Assembly (NCBI GenBank): GCA_021464245.1
Contig: JADCRB010000011.1
Location: forward strand, 78,686-142,685
Direction of reading: 5' to 3'
Origin: Carallia brachiata
Taxonomy: Eukaryota > Streptophyta > Magnoliopsida > Malpighiales > Rhizophoraceae
DNA: 64,000 nt
Below are positions 49,853-61,721 of this stretch, one piece after another. The notes under the pieces are model-generated. The model worked only from the letters and a program-made list of their open reading frames with translations. It was not told the origin of the DNA and made no database searches. Each line of letters begins with the position of its first letter. The stretch's first letter is position 1. The translations under genes and the position numbers were made by a program.

Positions 49853-52800
49853 ACCCTATGAATATCATCCCGTGTTGAAGCTGAAGCAAGGGACCTAAAA
49901 CATACATAAAGCTTGTTAATTTATCCACGGAAGCCATTCTAAATGACTCCCATTTTTCTTTCTGATAAAACGTAATTCTCTAATATATACTTTCAAGCTT
50001 AACGTTTCAAAAACTTTTCCGCAGGCATGACGGAAAGAACTTCCACACCTGTTAGCAGTGACAATTAAAAGAAAACACAAAGTTAGAAGGCAATCTTTTG
50101 TTGGTACAGCAAAGCAATAGATAAGACTTTTGACTAATTCTGCAGATCGACGAACCAGTTGCCACACTGCAAGAATAAACAGCCAGGAAGGGTCACTAGC
50201 CATGTGAAAATTCATCATGTCTAGCTAATTTCTACAGTTGAAGTCAAGATAGGAAGAAGATAAAGCCAAACTGCTAATAATATATAGCACATAAACTCAG
50301 ATTTCGCCATCATTTCACAGCCCCAAGAAACAGAACATGACACCAGAATTGCCTTTTCAAGTAAAATGATTTAATAAGAAAACTGGTGGTAGAAATTAGA
50401 CTGAATGCGCTCTTCAATATATATATATATATATATATTTTATTTTTATTTTTATTTTTATTTGTAGTGGAGATGATTATTGGGGAGCGTCAGTGAAGAA
50501 GGAGATTGAAATTCGCTCTTTTACTATTCAGTGTCCTCTAATGGAAGACACGCGCTTTTCATCTCCAATTAAAGTTGATTCTCACTCTTCGAAACTTCTA
50601 ATAGCAACTGAAAGTTGAGTTTGATAAGATTTTTTATCCCCGTGTAGGCTAATCAAGGATGCACAGACATGCCCAATTTGAAGTTGCGTAAATGTTGGAA
50701 ATGAACATGCATCAGATACGGCATAAACAAGTGTCCGTTACGCTAAAAATTGTCTGCCAAATAAAATTTGAAGAAAAAAATCGGACACAATTTGGACACG
50801 TTAAGAACAGGTTAAAGATACATTTTAAACAAACACACGGACACACCTTAAAAAAATTAAAAAAAAAATAAAAAAATTAAAAGATAGGAAGGATGGCCTG
50901 TCGGCCTACCATTATGGCTGACAATGAAAGGTCATCTTTTTTTTTTTTCTCTATTTTAAAATTCAAATAGGTGGAGAGAGGAAAGATTTGGATTTAATTT
51001 TTTTTTTGAAGTTTATGTTTTTTTGTGTTGGTACCTATTATTTAGTATATATTGTGAGATCTTAGATATATTTAAAAAAATATTTCATGAGATTTATAAC
51101 AATAAAAATTAAATTTCATCTAAAATACAAGTTATACTTTATATTTTATTTTAAATAATAATATTTATCTACATTTATATGTATATATAAACGTATGTGT
51201 CTATATATATATATATATATATATACACGCACTTGTTTATATTGTATCTATATCATAAATTTTTTTAAAAATTAACATATTGTTATATTCACATTCGTAT
51301 CTGTTGTGTTTATGTTATTACGTCTGTATCTGTACAATCTAGAGACTAACGAATTTGGTCATAATTAAATAGATATGTTTGATGTAGCTTCTCATGAAGC
51401 GTTTGACGTACAACATGAACATGATCAACAGTTGCTTAGCTAACAACAAGAAGAAACATCACTCACAGCACGCATACCGATTACTGAAAACAGACCTAGC
51501 TAACAGAAATTAAAGCTACACTGCATTCAAAATTCCCTCAAAAACGAATTTTAAAAGCACTTAATTTAGTTCCGAGTGAGAAAAGTTTGGGAAAAAAAAC
51601 TTTTCATCAAGACTAGTGCCAAATGTAAATCTTATGAATCTCAATCTTTGTAGCATAAGCAAGCACAACAAATTAAATAGTCCCCTGTCTTGCAATATGG
51701 ACCTTTTAAGCAAAAAGAGATTAGTGATGTATGTAACCAACATCCCCGGATAAGGAGGTTTTCTCACAATAACTCATGAATGTATTGGATTTTTGTGAAG
51801 AAGGAAAAAAATCTGGAAGCACTACCATGTAAAATTTGTTCGCAGTACTTGGTACAGTGGCGTAGTAATAAGGAGATCCAAGTGCTGCAAGTGCCTAAGC
51901 AAAGCAACATGAAAACAAATGTTGGACTCAACCATTAATCAACTAAAAATCACCTGCATATCATGAAATTGCAACCTATGATTCGCTCAACATAAATCTT
52001 GCATTTAGGACACCGTCTCCAGAGCTTGTTCTCTGCAAGCTTCTTCAACATGATGTCTTCCCTCTCCCTCTCATTCTTACGCAACTTCTGGAACTCCTTG
52101 CAACTAATCTCAGAATGCCAAGGAACATTACACCTCGCGCAGAACATTCTCCAACAATTCGTACACACCGATTCCCTTATGGCCCCTCCTTTCCCATCAT
52201 CATCATCAATCAACAACATGGACAGTAAAACTTTTGCGACCCAGGAATCACAGCCTCGCACAAAGCCTTACCCCACCTGTCAAACACATCCTGAGGGAGA
52301 ATAGAACGACAGTGCTCCGGCTCCAGTAAGCCTTTACAACCTGAAGAAGCTGAGGAAGATTGCCATTGAACATTGCAGCTTTTGGTTTTGGCTCACATTT
52401 TTTTTTTGGTTAAATCACATCAAGTTTCTGTTATGGTGGTTATGCAGAAAGTGGAGCAGCAAAGTTAATGTTCAATTTTAATCTTTTGTTAGTTTGTTAA
52501 TTATGTAATTATCTTCTTTGTAATCATGTTTGTTAACAAGTATAGGACATTGGCTTTTCTCGTAAGTAAGCAACAATCATTGTTAGTGATTAGGTTTGTA
52601 GCTGCTTGCAAAGTTAGTAAAAGTCACTTTAAGCATGACTTTTGTAGTAAAGTACGGTGCATATGTATCATTGTACCTTAAAACTTGTATTTTCTTTTTT
52701 TTTTTAACTGATACACAAATAAAAGAAAAATAAAGGCAAACGAGACTGCAATCTTGGATAAACCATGTTAATTAGGACTGTTCAAAAATTAATTAATCTG

Positions 52801-52945
52801 ACTAATTCAATCAATATAATGTAAACTAATTTGAATTCACTAAAACCGTCAAAATTTAGATTGATTAGAGTTTTAAAATTTTATAATCCACTAAAAAAGG
52901 ATTGGACGGAAATTGCGGGTTCAATCCCCCCAATCCAACCTAACC

Positions 52946-52948
<3 letters not shown>

Positions 52949-52983
<35 letters not shown>
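52949..52983. repeat. (AT)n microsatellite
   Basis: Perfect AT run in the intron of the RBR relic. Confidence 0.9.
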
Positions 52984-52984
<1 letters not shown>

Positions 52985-53466
52985 CTAAATAGATGAAAAA
53001 TGCCTACTTCATGGGTTAAAAAATATTTTGCCCCCCTCCTTTACAGGTCAACCAGCCAAAAGCAAAAGAAAAGAAAAAAAATAAAAAAAATCTTGCCCCA
53101 TTTTTCTTACGTTCAATAATCTCGTTCGCGTATCAGCACTTATATATATATAATCTGATATTATGAATTATATACGGACTGCTCAATAAATTGATTTTAA
53201 GATACCTTTTATTAAGTAAAATCACTTTATAATTTTTTTTATTGTGTACAATTCGTCAAAATCGATCCAATCAAATCCACCAATGACAGATTAAATTAAA
53301 TGAATTGAGTTATATAACAAATTGAATATAGATGAAGAATTATCCAACCCGCTAATATCAAATTAGATATGAATTTACTCCCAAATCCACCCAACCTAAC
53401 CTGCGAATACTTCTGATACCAACTTTATCAGCTTCTAGTAATGGGCACAGCCTTACATGTGGATTG

Positions 53467-53676
53467 TCAAAAAAAAGACAAACCCTCCCCATCCAAAGTT
53501 GCGGCATCCGGCTTTGCAAGATAATCTGCACACACATTTCCTTCGCGCAGGATATGCTGGAACTTTAATTCCCACTGTTTGTTACTCAAGAACCGAATAT
53601 CTCCCAGTAAAACGTGGACTGGGTGTGAAATTACATATATGAAATTACAACAAAAAGGGCGCCAACTTTTGCCCAC
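53467..53676 (-). mobile_element. Relic of a LINE-type RNase H domain
   Basis: A 69-codon open frame contains HPVHVLLGDIRFLSNKQWEL followed by FQHILREGNVCADYLAK. This pattern (His-x-x-Arg-Glu-x-Asn-x-x-Ala-Asp-x-Leu-Ala) marks the C-terminal RNase H of plant non-LTR retrotransposons and related 'putative ribonuclease H' proteins. Only the C-terminal half of the domain survives. It lies in the intron of the RBR relic, in the same orientation. No reverse transcriptase was found nearby. Confidence 0.7.
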
Positions 53677-54552
53677 AAACTATCTCTTTTCTCTTCTCTT
53701 ATCTTCCTTTTTCTCTCTGCATTTCTGGTTTTACATTTACTGTGCTTCTGCTGCAACTTGTTTGTTCTTCTGGTTTATGCTCCATTCTGCATTCACAACC
53801 TGACACAGGACAAGGAAGTCTGGAAATGTTGTCTTGCAGCATTGAGGCCACGTACTTGACCATGCAGTGGGTGCAGAAAGCACGAGCGCAACCCTTGGTC
53901 GAAAATAACTCTTTCTGATGTTTGGTTTCGATGCAGATCTCGCAAACGAATTCTGGGTCGTTCTGGGACTTCGAAGACTGGCCTTGCTCAGCAAACGAAT
54001 CACAAAATTCTTGTTTTTGCGTTTCCTTGAAAGATTGAGTTGGGGCATGAAGTCAAGCACACGTATTTCGTCATCATGTAGTCATAGTCTCGAGAGAGAT
54101 CAACGAAGGCATTTTTTTATCTTGCTTGCGGTTTTGGGTGACGGATTTGAGAGAGGCCTCGACGGCGAAAAAGAGGTCTCTATCTTCACTGTAATGCTCA
54201 ACGAAGATGGCGGTCCTTTTGGCGTGGCCTTTGTTCGATATGGGTGTGTAGAAAAAACCGTCGTCGTTTTCCTCGTTGTCAAGGTCAACAATCTGGGTCA
54301 CTTCAGTTTTCTCCATGTTCGGCTTTTTTTTGACATTGATCGGCCTACTTCTTGAAGAGGTTCTGCTTCTAGGCCTAGTACTCGTGATGTTCCTTCACTG
54401 AAAATTGTGGGGTTTGTGCTAATCCACTCTAATAAACCGACTTAATCTGACTTTAACTTAATGAATTTTGCCTCTAATCAACCTGTTACGTATCGCTGTC
54501 TCCTAATTCAAATCACCCAAATCGAGAAAAATTGGACATGATTACAAGGGCA

Positions 54553-55154
54553 ATCTATATCCCTACCTAAATATATAAAGTTAAAGTTGGATAAAAATTA
54601 TCTTTTTTTTCTCTTTAGCATGTGTGATTTCTTATAAATTCTTAAATTAAAAATATTAAAATATTTTATAATTATTATAATTCTATTATAATCAAGGCAA
54701 GATTAAAATTATATAAATTAATTAATAAAAATTTAATTCTAATCAAATAAAAATTTTATTAATGTATATTGTAATACTTTCAATCTAATTAAATTTTTAT
54801 GATTAAAAAAGTAATAAAAGAAAATAATAATAAAAAATAAAAAGTATTCTCAAATTCTCTTTTTTAAAAAAGAAAAAAAGCATAAGAAAATCTTTCCAAT
54901 TTATTTATCTTTTCTGAAAAAGGAAAAAATAAATATATTAAAATTTTCTCAAAAGTGAAGAAATAAAAACTACTTCCTATTCTTTTTTTTTCCCTTAAAA
55001 AATAGCTTTATTTTCTTTTAAAAAGTTAAAAATTAGTTAAAAAAAATTCTATGTTAAAATATATATTTTTTCTCTTTTAAATAAAATAATAAAAATAAAT
55101 TTTTAAAAAATCTTATCAAAACTCACGTATCGCATCGCAGGGTCTATCACTAGT
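54553..55154 (+). mobile_element. Degenerate Helitron-like element, copy 1
   Basis: Begins TCTATATCCCTACC followed by ATATATAAAG. It ends with a short imperfect hairpin (CGTATCGCATCGCAGGGTC) and then CACTAGT, where CTAG precedes T. TC at the 5' end and a hairpin plus CTRR at the 3' end are the terminal signals of plant non-autonomous Helitrons. There are no coding parts. Confidence 0.4.
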
Positions 55155-55640
55155 ATAAGTATATAAAGTAGAAATTTAGAGAAAATTTTCACTTTTGTCT
55201 CACTGCTATATGGGCAACTTATCATAAATTCAAAAATTAAAAATATTAAAATATTTTATAAAATTATTAAAATTCAATAATAATTTGGACATAATTAGGA
55301 TTTCATAAGTCAATCAATATAAATTTAATTTTAATCAAATGAAGATTCTTTTGATTTATATAGTATTACTATTTTGACACTAATTAAATTTTTATAATTA
55401 TAAAATTTTATAATAACGAAATAATAAAAAACGATTCTGGAAGTCTCTTTTATAAAAAGTATAAATTCTTTATTTTTCCTTTAAAAATGTAGTTTTATTT
55501 TCTCAAAAAGAAGTTAAAAAATCCATAAGAAAATAATACTCATATTAAAATATCTTTTTATTTTTTTTATAAAATAAGTAAAAATAAATTATAAAAAATA
55601 TCATTAGACCCGCCCATCACACGAATTTATTACTAATTAA
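55155..55640 (+). mobile_element. Degenerate Helitron-like element, copy 2
   Basis: Starts directly after copy 1 with ATAAGTATATAAAG. It repeats its internal words (ATTAAAAATATTAAAATATT, AAATTTAATTTTAATCAAAT, CTAATTAAATTTTTAT) and ends with ACCCGCCCATCACACGAATT then TATTACTAATT, a decayed version of the same 3' hairpin and CTAGT end. Confidence 0.4.
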
Positions 55641-56977
55641 TTTAGAATCCCATTAATCCCGTAAAATTAAACATTTGACGATTGATATCTATCGGATTCT
55701 ACTGGAATATTAAATACTTCAATGAAAATGAAATTCTAGAGCTTGACGGCGGGGTCAGCAGCATTTAAACTTGCCACCTCTCCCTTTTTTTTGGCCTTAT
55801 TTTTTTTTTATTTCTAGGGCACACCACTTCTATAAATTTCGCTGGTCAATTTGATCCGTCTAAATACTGATTATAATTATCTTTAATAATGTATTTCCAA
55901 TCACAAAAGTACTTTTAATAATCATAATCCCTTTGCTACCCTCCAGTAATTAGAGTTCGGTTTTCTATTTTAGGTTTTAAGTTCAAATCGTGAAAAGAAA
56001 AATGTGAAATTTATAAAAAGAAAGAGTAAAAGAACTATAATTGGGACTCATGACTTAATAGAATTCTTAATATTAAAAAAATTTATTGACGTAAATATTG
56101 ATATTATAAACTGTACCTTTTTCTTCTGTGATATCAAAGATGAATTTTGAGAGTACTCAACAATAACTGAGGAAGTTAGAAGCAGTGGCTTTTAATTGAA
56201 AGATTCGGAATTTGAAGTTTGGATCTCTCCTTCACCCTTTCTTATCCCTAACTGTTGGGTTACCAGCTCCAAAAAGATTTTAAAAAAAAAAAGAAAATAA
56301 AAGATGAATTTTGATCCAATGTAGTAACAAATCACTGCAAGAAATTCTTGTTGTTTTCGTAACTGCTTCCTATTTGTTAAGCTTGTAACCTCAATCAGCT
56401 ATTACCCTCTTTCATTTGAAATTATCTCCTTTTCTTTTTGACGTAGGCTCTCCTACTCTGAGGTAAATTTGAATCCAGGAGTGACTTTGCTAGGCCAAAA
56501 GACAAACAGAACAAAGGCTCTGATTATGCAAAAGTGGCAACAGGCAAACGAGAGATGGCTCAAAACCCAATTGAGAGTTCAACGCCCCTAAATTAACCCC
56601 CTCCGCTCTCTGAAGTAGTCATGCATCACAAGAACAATGTGAAGGATGCTTATTATTTGAACAGTTGCAGATTTACAATTGAGATGCCACAAGCAGTTAC
56701 TTTACACAAAACATCTATACACATCCGTATACCAATCGGTTCAACGAATGCAAATCACCTTAACAAACAAATTGCATTTCAGCATAAGTACTGAATTTTT
56801 ACATAAAACGGTTCTCCATTTCCACATAGGTGAACCATGGGTAGACGCTCCGATATAAAGATGGGGTATTCCAGTGGAAGAGCGTTGCTCGTCTCTCAAC
56901 AGAGAAGAGAACCAAATCAGGAGGTGATAGCAACTCTGCATGCAACAGAAAGATACCAAAAGCGAAGAACAGCAGCA

Positions 56978-59557
56978 CTAACTCCGTAGACTAGAGTAGA
57001 GATCTTTCAGGGCAGCATATAAAGGTTCTGCAGCTTTTGGTCTGTCCACAGTCCCGAGTAGGATGTCAGCTGTAGTGAGATAAGGATCACCATAGAACTT
57101 TAGATTGAGATCCATCCTTGTTGCTACTAAACTCCCTTCAAGTGACAACCCAACAAAGGCTCCTGGTGCACATGCAACAATAAAGGATCAGATACTAAGC
57201 CCAACTTCCCATTGCTGCGTGATAATTAAGAGCAAAACAACAGGAGATACATAAATTATCATCCTCGTGACTAATTAAACATTGTACGGCAGTACAATGG
57301 AGAGGAGGGACATTGTAACACTAAATAAAAAATTTGCCTGAACATTACCAAATCATTCCCAATTAAACCATATAACCAAAATACGTACAGAGATATGTTG
57401 ACTACAACAAATACATTTAAAAAAGAAAAGAAAAAAATAAATCATGAGAATAATTGTTGCATTCCTGGAGAGTAAACGTCTCCTTCATCCAGGAAAAAGA
57501 TTATAATTTCACAGAGACTCACGGTTACAGTTCCCAATGGCCAAGCTTATGTGGGAATTTAAGCAGAAGATAAGTACAATATGTAAGAATATTTGCCAAT
57601 CTTCTTATACCTAACTCTGGAATTCTAAAAATTCAGTAAGCTAGATTCTTAACAATCATGGGAGTTAGTACTCGTAAAGCATGTCTAGCTTCAATTTTGT
57701 ATTCTGAGTCTTTACTTAAAACTCAATGTGTAATGAAAACCACTCAATGTCATAGCTGAAAACTCTCATTCAGGATAAAATACCTTTGCTACAACTGTAA
57801 GTATAACACATGCCAGAACCCCTGTCTCCAGCCCGAAGATCTGCTTCCAAAACTCTGCCAATGGGACCTGCTGCAGCACTGCAACCAGCACCAAAGGAAA
57901 AATGCATGCGACTGCAAAATGTCTTCACAGCTTTCATATCATGCAGGACAATTATGAAGTCCATTAGCTCACCCCCAATCTGGAAACAAGGAGTTAGAAC
58001 AAAATTCAGCAGCTTTATTCGATAATATGAAACCCGACCATAAGGGACAGATGGTATAAGGAAAAGAGCAAAAAATATCTATTCAATAGCTCATATTTAC
58101 TAAACCATAGAAATTATATTGACTGACATTAATAGCAAAAAAAAAGAAAAAAAACAAATCAAATTTATCAAATAACTAAATAAATAACTAGATCCTTCGA
58201 CCACTAGAAGCTAATACATATCATGCTATTTTTACTACTTCAATAGCACTATTTAAATATGATTTCCAATAAGCCAAAGATACGAGCACAGGGAAGTACT
58301 AACTGAATTCAAGAATAATGAACCATCATTGAAAAATTACCTGAGCACCCCATCCCAAACCTGCTGTGCATATGGCTGATGGGGCAGACCACGATCCATC
58401 TGATCGTCGAGAAATTACTAAACCAGTGCCAAGTTTGTAAGCCACAAGGACGCCGGCTTTAGCAACTGTTAGAATTGCCAAGCCTTTGGCTCCTTTTAAA
58501 ACTGTTAACGGAAGGGACCTCTCCGGATTCAACCTAGCAACCTGTCCAAATCAGAAAAACAATTCACATATGATCAGCTTGCAGACATAGGGAACAAGTA
58601 GTTGTATTCGTGATGCAAAATCAGTGCAAACCAACTGGAACGAAGTACATATTAGTGCAATAAAGAGAACCTTGATGCAAAAACAGACTCTCACCTGGCA
58701 ATAATTTTTCAAGGTACTGGACGCTTTGTATATCTCTTGCTCCATGGACAAACCAACTGGAAGGTTCAACCATCCCCTTGTGCACGTCCAATCCATCACG
58801 TCATGTTTTGCTACTTGCACAGCATTACTGATAGAGTTAATAAGAATGCCTTGTAAAGGATCAAGCCTATCATAGCAGGCATCACAAACCCTTTGTGGAT
58901 TCCGCTCTCTAAACTTCACAGGCATCAAGCACCTGCCTTTTGTGCATGTTCTACAAAAAATCCCACCACAAAACCGACAATGATGCCTGCCACGAGTAAG
59001 TGCAGTGAAGGGAGCTGTGCACTGCATGCAAACTGCAGTGGAACTATCTGGCATCCACTCTGGGGGTTCAGCTTCCAAAAGCTCTTTGTAAGCAATATGG
59101 TTAATCCCATTCGGTTCTAGAAGTGGTGGGGCACTTGGAATATAAACCGAGGAGTGCAAATAGGTGTCTCCGTTCTTTTCTGACTCCAGAAAAGAAACAT
59201 TTGAACTAGGAAGTTGTTTGAGTGTTGAAGCAACTGGATCTCTGTTCCGCCCAGTTAGAATTGCAAATAACCCAATTAATACATTTTCAAGTTGACCTCA
59301 GGAGGCCGACTACTTTGTGCAAAATTACACATATCGTCACCCAAATCACACTCTTCATCAGCAAAGTCTTCAGATTCAAACGGAAACTGAAACGGGTAAT
59401 CTTCTTTCTTAGATCTTGACCCTGATTGGTGTGTAATCACATCTTTCATGACAGGCCACAAATGACTGTCATAGTCATCAACATGGGGATATATATTTTT
59501 CTCCTTTTCCAATTTGGAATGCGAAGAAAATGAAACTTTCCCCTCAAAACTTGCCAT
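56978..59557 (-). CDS. FYVE zinc finger plus SYLF (Ysc84) domain protein
   Basis: Plant protein combining a PtdIns3P-binding FYVE finger with a SYLF domain (Ysc84/SH3YL1 type, phosphoinositide and actin linked), probably endosomal. Exons: 59557-58695, 58541-58341, 57979-57784, 57162-56978. FYVE: EWMPDSST, GRHHCRFCGGIFC and RVCDAC. The first basic residue of the RRHHCR motif is Gly here. SYLF: GAKGLAILTVAKAGVL, SAPSAICTAGLGWGAQIGGE, FSFGAGCSAAAGPIGR, GAFVGLSLEGS, ending DLYSSLRS. Exon 1 lacks one base near 59294-59299: SSRPPE is followed in another frame by GQLENVLIGLFAILTGRNRD, which is conserved. The exon is 863 nt, where 864 would fit. All splice phases otherwise agree, so this is either an assembly error or a recent mutation. 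Confidence 0.85.
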
Positions 59558-61721
59558 ATTCTACACCATGCACCGCCTACCGATGCTGAATAAACAACAG
59601 ACTGCGAGGCAATCAAGAACAGACATCATTGCAGTTTCAGAACCCAGCAAGAATCACATATAAATCATACAAGAACTAAGAAATCATTAAAAGAAGCATA
59701 ATTATTCCTTTCTAAACAAGATTAAATTCGAAGCAATCGACACGAACACAGACACAGACACAATTCTAACAAGTACATAACAAGAATTCAAGATTGTTTC
59801 TATAAAGGGGAAAAAAAAAAAAAAAAGGACAAGCCACAATCACCTCAATCCCTCAAAAGAACAAGAAGTCTCTGTAATAACCCAACAAAGAAGGACAGCA
59901 AAGACAACAATTTCCCTTGCAATTGTTTTTGTTTTCATAAACTTAAGATTACCTATCTCTTCCGTTCACAAGACAAAACTTTGGTTCTATCTCCAGGATT
60001 TGAAACACGACAATCAAATTGATACCGTACCCTTTTTATTTTCCTTGTAAGAGCTCGAATTTTCCCTTTATTTCTTGTCGTGTTCTTCAAGCCAACGACG
60101 ACGGACGGCCGATCACCACCGCCACAAAAAAAAAAAAAAAAAAATTAGAGAGAGCAAGATAATCCCCCGAAGGCTGGACGGCTTTAAGCGTTGGTGTCGA
60201 GAAGCGGAGATACGATACGATACGACACCCGACGAAGATATTATTATTTGTTTTCTTTTTTTATTATTATTATTATTCTTAAACTCAGTTCTGCAGAGGC
60301 TCGATGCTAGACATTGGGTTGGGTTTTATAGACCCCGCTTGAAGTAATGTACACGATAATGACAATAATAAATCCAGGCCAGGGTGGGACTGATGGGCAT
60401 GAAATTTGGGCTGCTTTGCGGACTAATGTATTGTTTTATTTCGGTCCAACTGGGTTGGGAGCTGAGTATTTATATGGATGATATACTAAATATGAAATAA
60501 AATTAACATGAGTTAACTCAGTTAGTAATTGAATTAGTTATAAATGAATTTTACTTGTAATATTAAAAATTTAAATTTTAGCGAGAATACATGTTATGAT
60601 AGACTTTAATCATTTGACATAGTTTTATAAAAAAATTATTGTTAAAATATTTTTATCTGAGGAGAGGTTGTCAATTCAGCCACTATTTTTACTACCAAAT
60701 AGATGATGTATGAAATAGGACCACCCTCTGATTGACTGGTCCTCAACGAACTTTATTTATAATATCAAAAGTTCAAAATTTAATAAGGACATATATTTGG
60801 AGAGACTTTAATCATTTGACATGATTTTACAAAATATTTTCGACTTAAAAAAGATTGTCTATTCAGCTACCATTTTTACTACCAAATAGATGATACATGA
60901 AATGGGACCACCCTGCAATTGCCTTGATGGCAATATATTGACGTTACCATACTTCAGGTCAAATGTTTAGGGACAGGCATCACAAAAACCTAAGATACAT
61001 GAAATAGGAATTTAGTAGGGATAAGCAGATTTAGGTGTTAAACTTTTAAGAAATTTAAGGTAATTCTGTTGCTTTTTAATTTGAATCTTAAACTTTTGTA
61101 TTTTTTTTTCTTTTTTTTGGTCCAATATTATTTTTTTTCATATTTGCACAACACATAGGGACGCATTTACATACCAACATACCATAATGGAGGCTCAATC
61201 GCATTCACTTGGAAACCCTTTTTTTTCCCAAGGAGAGCTGGCTCACTAGGAAACTTTTGGGACCAACTTTTTATTATGAAAAAACATTGGAAGATATAAA
61301 AGAAATTGACAAAAAATATTAATAATGCAATTGTAAGATATATTTGTGTAACAACATTAATTTTTTGTACAAAAAAAATAATGTGATAATTTTTTGTTGC
61401 ACATTTTATTAATTTTGTTGCACAAATAATGATAACCGTTGCATTATTGACAAATTTTATGTCCACCAACTTATATCCTCCTAATGAAACTCTTTTATTA
61501 TACAGAACCATAAACATTATCCAGCAGGACACAAAAATAACTGCAGGTATGTCTTCAACAATGATATATGGTCGATGCACTCTGTTTACATGGGCAAGCT
61601 GATCGCAATTTAGAAGGACCTCGGGAACGACACGAAACACTTCCAAGCGTAAGTGAATCAACTTGGCCGGTTGGGAATTATCAATACAAGAATACCAACA
61701 TTGTTAAGCAAATTTGAGGCT
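59558..61721. other. Upstream region of FYVE-SYLF and 3' flank of SMU2
   Basis: The part near 59560-60160 probably holds the 5' UTR and promoter of the FYVE-SYLF gene (poly-A at 59810-59826 and 60125-60145, a GA run). The remainder is AT-rich, with a tandem duplication of about 190-200 bp at 60536-60915. No gene is seen; the 164-codon frame at 61167-61661 is low-complexity. Confidence 0.5.
60536..60915. repeat. Tandem duplication, period about 190-200 bp
   Basis: AGACTTTAATCATTTGACAT recurs at 60601 and 60803, and ACTACCAAATAGATGAT at 60691 and 60878, each followed by ATGAAAT.GGACCACCCT. The second copy is about 15 bp shorter. Confidence 0.8.

Larger units (their letters stand above)
45806..51763. 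other. Long AT-rich spacer between the third PME and the RBR relic
   Basis: No gene can be supported. It holds an AAT microsatellite (46386-46413), the single N (47226), a GGGGAC minisatellite (49823-49852) and AT runs (50418-50439, 51208-51225). A more GC-rich patch at 49600-49740 and a 100-codon open frame at 49916-50218 (-) look less random than the surroundings, but I recognise no family. They may be gene relics. Confidence 0.5.
51764..54316 (-). pseudogene. RBR-type (RING-IBR-RING) E3 ubiquitin ligase relic
   Basis: Exon 1 (54316-53800) starts MEKTEVTQIVDLD with the family's acidic leader and ends in RING1 (CEICIE, GCARAFCTHCMVKYVAS). Reading it needs at least three frame changes: TPIS..KRTAI..VEHYSEDRDL in one frame, VLDFMPQLNLSRKRK in another, and RING1 back in a further one. 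Its end CCT GTG TCA G joins perfectly to exon 2 (52340-51954), which opens GT TGT AAA GGC and gives GCKGLLEPEHCRSILP, then IBR (CTNCWRMFCARCNVPWHS, CPKCKIYVERIIGCNFMIC). In exon 2 the segment after KFYCP is deleted with loss of frame (about 52219). A third exon (51884 to about 51764) shows HCTKYCEQI but not a complete RING2. The gene is dead as written. Its 1.46 kb intron hosts a LINE relic. Confidence 0.8.
54317..56977. other. Spacer with Helitron-like repeats, 5' of the RBR relic and 3' of the FYVE-SYLF gene
   Basis: Apart from two related AT-rich elements (54553-55154 and 55155-55640) I see no gene. The part from 56580 to 56977 is probably the 3' UTR and flank of the FYVE-SYLF gene. Confidence 0.55.

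Noticed and set aside
49916..50218. 100-codon open frame on the minus strand
   Set aside because: The composition is somewhat protein-like and splice-like signals surround it, but no family motif is recognised and neighbouring frames are broken. It is left as a possible relic.
59240..59296. A 55-nt intron explaining the FYVE-SYLF frame break
   Set aside because: It is too short, leaves the wrong phase, and would remove the conserved GQLENVLIGLF segment.
61167..61661. 164-codon minus-strand frame
   Set aside because: Low-complexity hydrophobic translation of AT-rich DNA between two genes, with no start context or family resemblance.
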